Made by a program: the position numbers and the translations under genes | In this document: positions 6,840 through 9,858 of the stretch, one piece after another | Position numbering within the stretch: position 1 is the stretch's first letter | Layout: every line of letters starts with the position of its first letter | DNA from: Gemmataceae bacterium | GTDB taxonomy: Bacteria; Planctomycetota; Planctomycetia; Gemmatales; Gemmataceae | DNA length: 9,858 nucleotides | NCBI GenBank assembly: GCA_009691815.1 | Contig: SIAL01000103.1 | Coordinates: 1-9,858, forward strand | Reading direction: 5' to 3' | Notes under the pieces: generated by a model | The model's input: only the letters and a program-made list of their open reading frames with translations | Database searches by the model: none | What the model was told of the DNA's origin: nothing

Positions 6840-6868
6840 TTGACTTCAGGACGGGAGACTTTTACAAA
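6840..6868 (+). promoter_or_regulatory. Promoter-like element P2 for the propeller/LamG gene
   Basis: TTGACT (6840-6845) and TACAAA (6863-6868) are 17 bases apart, with exactly the same hexamers and spacing as P1, although the spacers differ. Transcription would start near 6875 and leave a leader of about 33 bases before ATG 6908, a very normal distance. It is the best promoter candidate in the window. Confidence 0.5.
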
Positions 6869-6907
6869 CAATTTGGGACTCCTTTGTACCACTATTAGGA
6901 TTTTGTC

Positions 6908-8518
6908 ATGAAAATGTGTCATTCCACCCTGCAAGTCCTTCGCTTCGTTTGCCCAGCTCTAACTTTTCTGGTTTTGCCCCAATGGGTAAATGGGCAGGAA
7001 AAACGGCAGGAGACCGCTGCGGTTCAGGTGTCTTTCGTCGACCAACCTGTGGAAATTTCCGCCAGCAAGGCTCCTCGTCTGGGAACGGGGGATTTTTCCC
7101 TGAACATGTGGTTGGAAAACAAGGAAAACGCTGCACACAATCCCGGTGACCTGATCAGTCAATTTGACCCTGTTATGCGCCGCGGTTTTCATCTAACGCT
7201 AAAAAGTAACACGGGGACAACCACCAGTCAGGCGAACTGGCGGCATTTGCAATTTGGCATCGACAACAACCAAAGTTCCGGGTGGATCGACTGCGGCCGT
7301 CCAGGTAACGCTACTCTTGCCTTTGCCTTGGTGTCGCACGAAGGCAGACTTTATGCGGGAACTTGCGAACCTGGAAAAAACGAGTCGGGTCATGTTTACT
7401 TTTATGCGGGAACAAAGAGTTGGACCGATTGCGGGGCACCGGACAAGTCCAATTCCGTCACGGCCTTGGCGGCATATCAAGGTAAGCTATTTGCCGGAAC
7501 GGGAAAATACCGCCTAGCCGGATCGCAATTGAAGGAATCGGAAAATGCCATACTTGGCGGACGAGTGTTTGTTTATGAAGGAGGCCGCAATTGGATCGAT
7601 TGTGGATCCCTGCCTAACACCGAAGCTGTTGGCGGTTTTGTCGTATTTCAAGGCCAACTGTATGCTTCTTCCTTGTACAAACCAGCCGGTTTTTTTCGCT
7701 ACGAAGGGGGCAACAAGTGGACGGATCTGCCGGTGCCACAAGGTTTGGATCCCGCTACAGGAATCCTCGTTCCAAAGCGGGTCGAGGCCCTCACCGTCTT
7801 TGATGGATTCCTTTACGGCAGCAGTTACGATGGCGGTCATGTGTATCGATACGACGGCAAAACCTGGACCGATTGCGGGCGTTTGGGAGATAACACCCAG
7901 ACCTATTCCTTTGCCCAATATGAGGGGAAACTTTATGCTGGGACATGGCCGAGCGGCCGGGTTTATCGTTTTGACGGCGTAGGCAAATGGACCGACACGG
8001 GCCGCCTAGGAAAGGAACTTGAGGTCATGGGTATGCTTGTTCACAATGGCCTCCTTCTTGCGGGAACCTTGCCCCTTGCTGAGGTTTATTCCTTTGACAC
8101 CACCTCGTGGAAGCGGCTGGTTCGTCTGGACCAAACACCCAATGTCACTTACCGCAGGGCCTGGACCATGGCAGAACACGAGGGGCAGGTTTTTTGCAGC
8201 ACCTTGCCTTCTGGTAAGGTCTTTGCTTTTTCCAGCGGGAAGCTAGCGGTCTGGGGGAAATCTCTAGATTCCTCACGGCATCATGTTGCGGCAATCAAAT
8301 CGGCGGACCGCTTGGCTCTTTATGTCGATGGTCAAAAGGTGGCGGAATCATTGACCTTTGATGCCAAGACCTATCTCTTGAACTGCGACGCTCCTCTTCG
8401 AATTGGAAACGGGATGAATGGGCCATTCCATGGTCGCCTGTCGGATGTCCAGGTCCACACGAGGGCATTGAGGCAGGACGAAATCGTCGCATTGGCAAAA
8501 CAAAAAAAGTTGAAGTAG
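6908..8518 (+). CDS. Secreted protein: seven-repeat β-propeller nested in a LamG-like domain
   Basis: A signal peptide is visible (hydrophobic stretch about 8-24, probable cleavage near residue 30), so this 536-residue protein is exported. Residues 40-118 (FSLNMWL, GFHLTLKS, WRHLQFGID) look like the first strands of a concanavalin A/LamG-like domain, and 446-536 (SSRHHVAAIKS, LALYVDGQKV, LRIGNG, FHGRLSDVQVHTRAL) are clearly its second half. Between them, about 124-445, are seven diverged repeats of roughly 40-60 residues, each with a W-x-D-C-G-like opening and a G-x-L-Y-A-G-T ... G-x-V-Y-x-Y-x-G core; their tryptophans are at 126, 172, 229, 271, 320, 361 and 401. Seven such units suggest a seven-bladed propeller. 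No catalytic residues are evident; a carbohydrate- or protein-binding role is an inference from the folds. AGGA at 6897-6900 supports ATG 6908. It may be cotranscribed with the next gene, 90 bases on. Confidence 0.85.
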   Translation: MKMCHSTLQVLRFVCPALTFLVLPQWVNGQEKRQETAAVQVSFVDQPVEISASKAPRLGTGDFSLNMWLENKENAAHNPGDLISQFDPVMRRGFHLTLKSNTGTTTSQANWRHLQFGIDNNQSSGWIDCGRPGNATLAFALVSHEGRLYAGTCEPGKNESGHVYFYAGTKSWTDCGAPDKSNSVTALAAYQGKLFAGTGKYRLAGSQLKESENAILGGRVFVYEGGRNWIDCGSLPNTEAVGGFVVFQGQLYASSLYKPAGFFRYEGGNKWTDLPVPQGLDPATGILVPKRVEALTVFDGFLYGSSYDGGHVYRYDGKTWTDCGRLGDNTQTYSFAQYEGKLYAGTWPSGRVYRFDGVGKWTDTGRLGKELEVMGMLVHNGLLLAGTLPLAEVYSFDTTSWKRLVRLDQTPNVTYRRAWTMAEHEGQVFCSTLPSGKVFAFSSGKLAVWGKSLDSSRHHVAAIKSADRLALYVDGQKVAESLTFDAKTYLLNCDAPLRIGNGMNGPFHGRLSDVQVHTRALRQDEIVALAKQKKLK

Positions 8519-8608
8519 TCCGTATTTTAAACTCCGAACCCTTTGATTTCGCTTTCCCTTTGGCTAACAAAGTGTAAAAATAACCTATACCCGCCTTGGA
8601 GTTTGTTT

Positions 8609-9858
8609 ATGCGTTTGGAAAGCCAATTAGCCTCCCTAATACTATTGGCCATTTGGGGGGCTACCCAAACCCACGCAGCGGATTGGTTGCAATGGCGTGG
8701 TCCCGCCAACGATGGCAATTCCTCCGCAAGCGGCGTTCCCACCAAATGGTCCGCAGAGGAAAATATCGCTTGGAAAGCCAAGCTGCCCGGTATGGGTGGC
8801 TCTACCCCCGTCCTTGTGGGCGAACAGATCTTTCTAACCTCGGCTGCCAAGGAACGACTTGTCCTGTTGGCCCTGTCCACAAAGGACGGCAAGGAAAATT
8901 GGCGGGCTGACCTTGGTCAGGGAACCCCCCTCGCCCGAAGCGACGAGGGCAACGGTGCCTCCTCAAGCCCCTCAAGCGATGGCAAGCAGGTCTTCGCGAT
9001 GAGCGGATCGGGAGAGTTTGCCGCCTTTTCCCTAGAAGGCAAAGAAAATTGGCGGTTTAACCTCCAAGACCGTTATGGCAAATTCAAAATCCAGTTTGGC
9101 ACCAGCACCACCCCGGTTCTTGATGGCGACCGGATCTACCTTCAACTTTTGGATGATCAGGGCCAGCGGGTGATCGCCCTTGATTCCGCCACAGGTAAGG
9201 AAGTCTGGAAAGCCAAACGGCCAAGTGACGGCACCGATGAAAACCTGCACAGCTATGCGAGCGCTTTTGTTTGGTCCAAAGGTTCCGACAAACTCCTCAT
9301 CACCCATGGCAACGACTACACGGTGGCCCACAACCTAGTGGATGGTTCCGAGGCTTGGCGGGTGGAAGGTCTTAACCCTAGAGACAAATACAACCGGTAC
9401 CTTCGCTTTGTGGCCTCTCCTGTCGCCACCTCGGAAATAGTCGTCATCCCCACCGCCAAAAAAGGGCAAGTGGTCGGCGTCAAGCCCGTTTTGAAGGATG
9501 GCAAGCCAGCCTTTTTGGAACTTTGGCGGATGGCCAAAAACACCCCCGATGTTTCCTGCCCCCTTGTTTATTCAAACCTCGTCTACCTTTGTGGAGAACA
9601 GGGATCGATTACGGTGTTGGAATCGGTTTCTGGCAAGGAGCTCTACTCCCAACGCATTCATGCCGCCCGCTATCGCGCCTCACCCGTCACGGCAGAGGAC
9701 AACATTTACCTCACCGGACGCGATGGGGTGGTTACGGTGGTGAAAACCGGCCGTGAGTATGTCAAAGTGGCCGAAAATAAACTTCCCGATCAGATCGCGG
9801 CGTCCCCCGTGGTTACCGACGGCCGCCTCTATTTGCGAGGCTATGACTACCTTTGGGC
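8609..9858 (+). CDS. Secreted PQQ-like β-propeller protein, cut by the window end
   Basis: The frame starts at ATG 8609, supported by TTGGAG at 8596-8601, and runs off the right edge after 416 complete codons. A signal peptide (about 1-23, ending THA before ADWLQWRGP) shows export. The mature part opens with the WLQWRGP.NDG...GVPTKWS block that is common in planctomycete PQQ-like repeat proteins, often annotated as BamB-like. Propeller blades follow with the pattern of a strand, then (D)..(S/T)GK.xW: the tryptophans are at 98, 148, 200, 250 and 306, and later blades have Y346 (VSGKELYSQ) and Y384. The cysteines and catalytic aspartate of true quinoprotein alcohol dehydrogenases are not evident in the part seen, so an enzyme role is not supported; a binding or scaffold role in the periplasm or cell envelope is an inference. 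The BamB label would be by fold only. Confidence 0.88.
   Translation, partial: MRLESQLASLILLAIWGATQTHAADWLQWRGPANDGNSSASGVPTKWSAEENIAWKAKLPGMGGSTPVLVGEQIFLTSAAKERLVLLALSTKDGKENWRADLGQGTPLARSDEGNGASSSPSSDGKQVFAMSGSGEFAAFSLEGKENWRFNLQDRYGKFKIQFGTSTTPVLDGDRIYLQLLDDQGQRVIALDSATGKEVWKAKRPSDGTDENLHSYASAFVWSKGSDKLLITHGNDYTVAHNLVDGSEAWRVEGLNPRDKYNRYLRFVASPVATSEIVVIPTAKKGQVVGVKPVLKDGKPAFLELWRMAKNTPDVSCPLVYSNLVYLCGEQGSITVLESVSGKELYSQRIHAARYRASPVTAEDNIYLTGRDGVVTVVKTGREYVKVAENKLPDQIAASPVVTDGRLYLRGYDYLW

Noticed and set aside
8558..8572. Hairpin CTTTG / CAAAG behind the propeller-LamG gene
   Set aside because: AT-rich 5-bp stem, no T-run on either strand behind it; probably chance, so no terminator is called between 8518 and 8609.

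Overview
The window looks like chromosomal DNA of a member of the Planctomycetota. The support is indirect: there are two adjacent secreted β-propeller proteins (one PQQ-like, with a QWRGP opening typical of planctomycete paralogues; one combined with a split LamG-type domain), the first protein ends in a TPW...LGLEW motif I associate with planctomycete proteins, and most genes have weak or no Shine-Dalgarno sequence. GC content is moderate and no RNA genes, CRISPR arrays, IS elements or attachment sites were seen.

Left part, plus strand (1-4355). The window opens inside an unrecognised planctomycete-type protein (1-900). A 206-base gap carrying a small hairpin follows, then a phosphate cluster: pstB (phosphate ABC transporter ATPase, 1107-1943), phoU (1976-2656) and a PhoB/OmpR-type response regulator (2725-3450). 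Gaps of 32 and 68 bases suggest one transcript. The permease and binding-protein genes pstSCA and a PhoR-type kinase are absent, so these parts must lie elsewhere. After 134 bases comes an LpxH-like metallophosphoesterase (3585-4355) that is interrupted by a single in-frame TAA at 4098-4100. The stop removes the last metal-binding motif (GHTH), although the reading frame continues intact behind it.

Middle part, minus strand (4409-6609). Two separated genes are read leftwards: a diadenylate cyclase (c-di-AMP synthase) of the CdaZ/DacZ-like layout, with altered DGA and RHR motifs, and a single GspF/PilC-type inner-membrane platform protein without its usual ATPase or pilin partners. The gap between them (5363-5601) contains only a doubtful small reading frame on the plus strand.

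Right part, plus strand (6655-9858). The divergent gap at 6610-6907 holds two promoter-like elements with identical hexamers, TTGACT-17-TACAAA, and between them a terminator-like hairpin with a T-run. Downstream are a secreted protein in which a seven-repeat propeller appears to be inserted into a LamG-like domain (6908-8518), and a secreted PQQ-like propeller protein (8609 to beyond the right edge). The two may be cotranscribed.

I found no clear novel multi-gene system. The best leads are the interrupted phosphoesterase, the diadenylate cyclase with non-canonical catalytic motifs, the nested propeller-in-LamG protein, and the twin-promoter/terminator arrangement before it.
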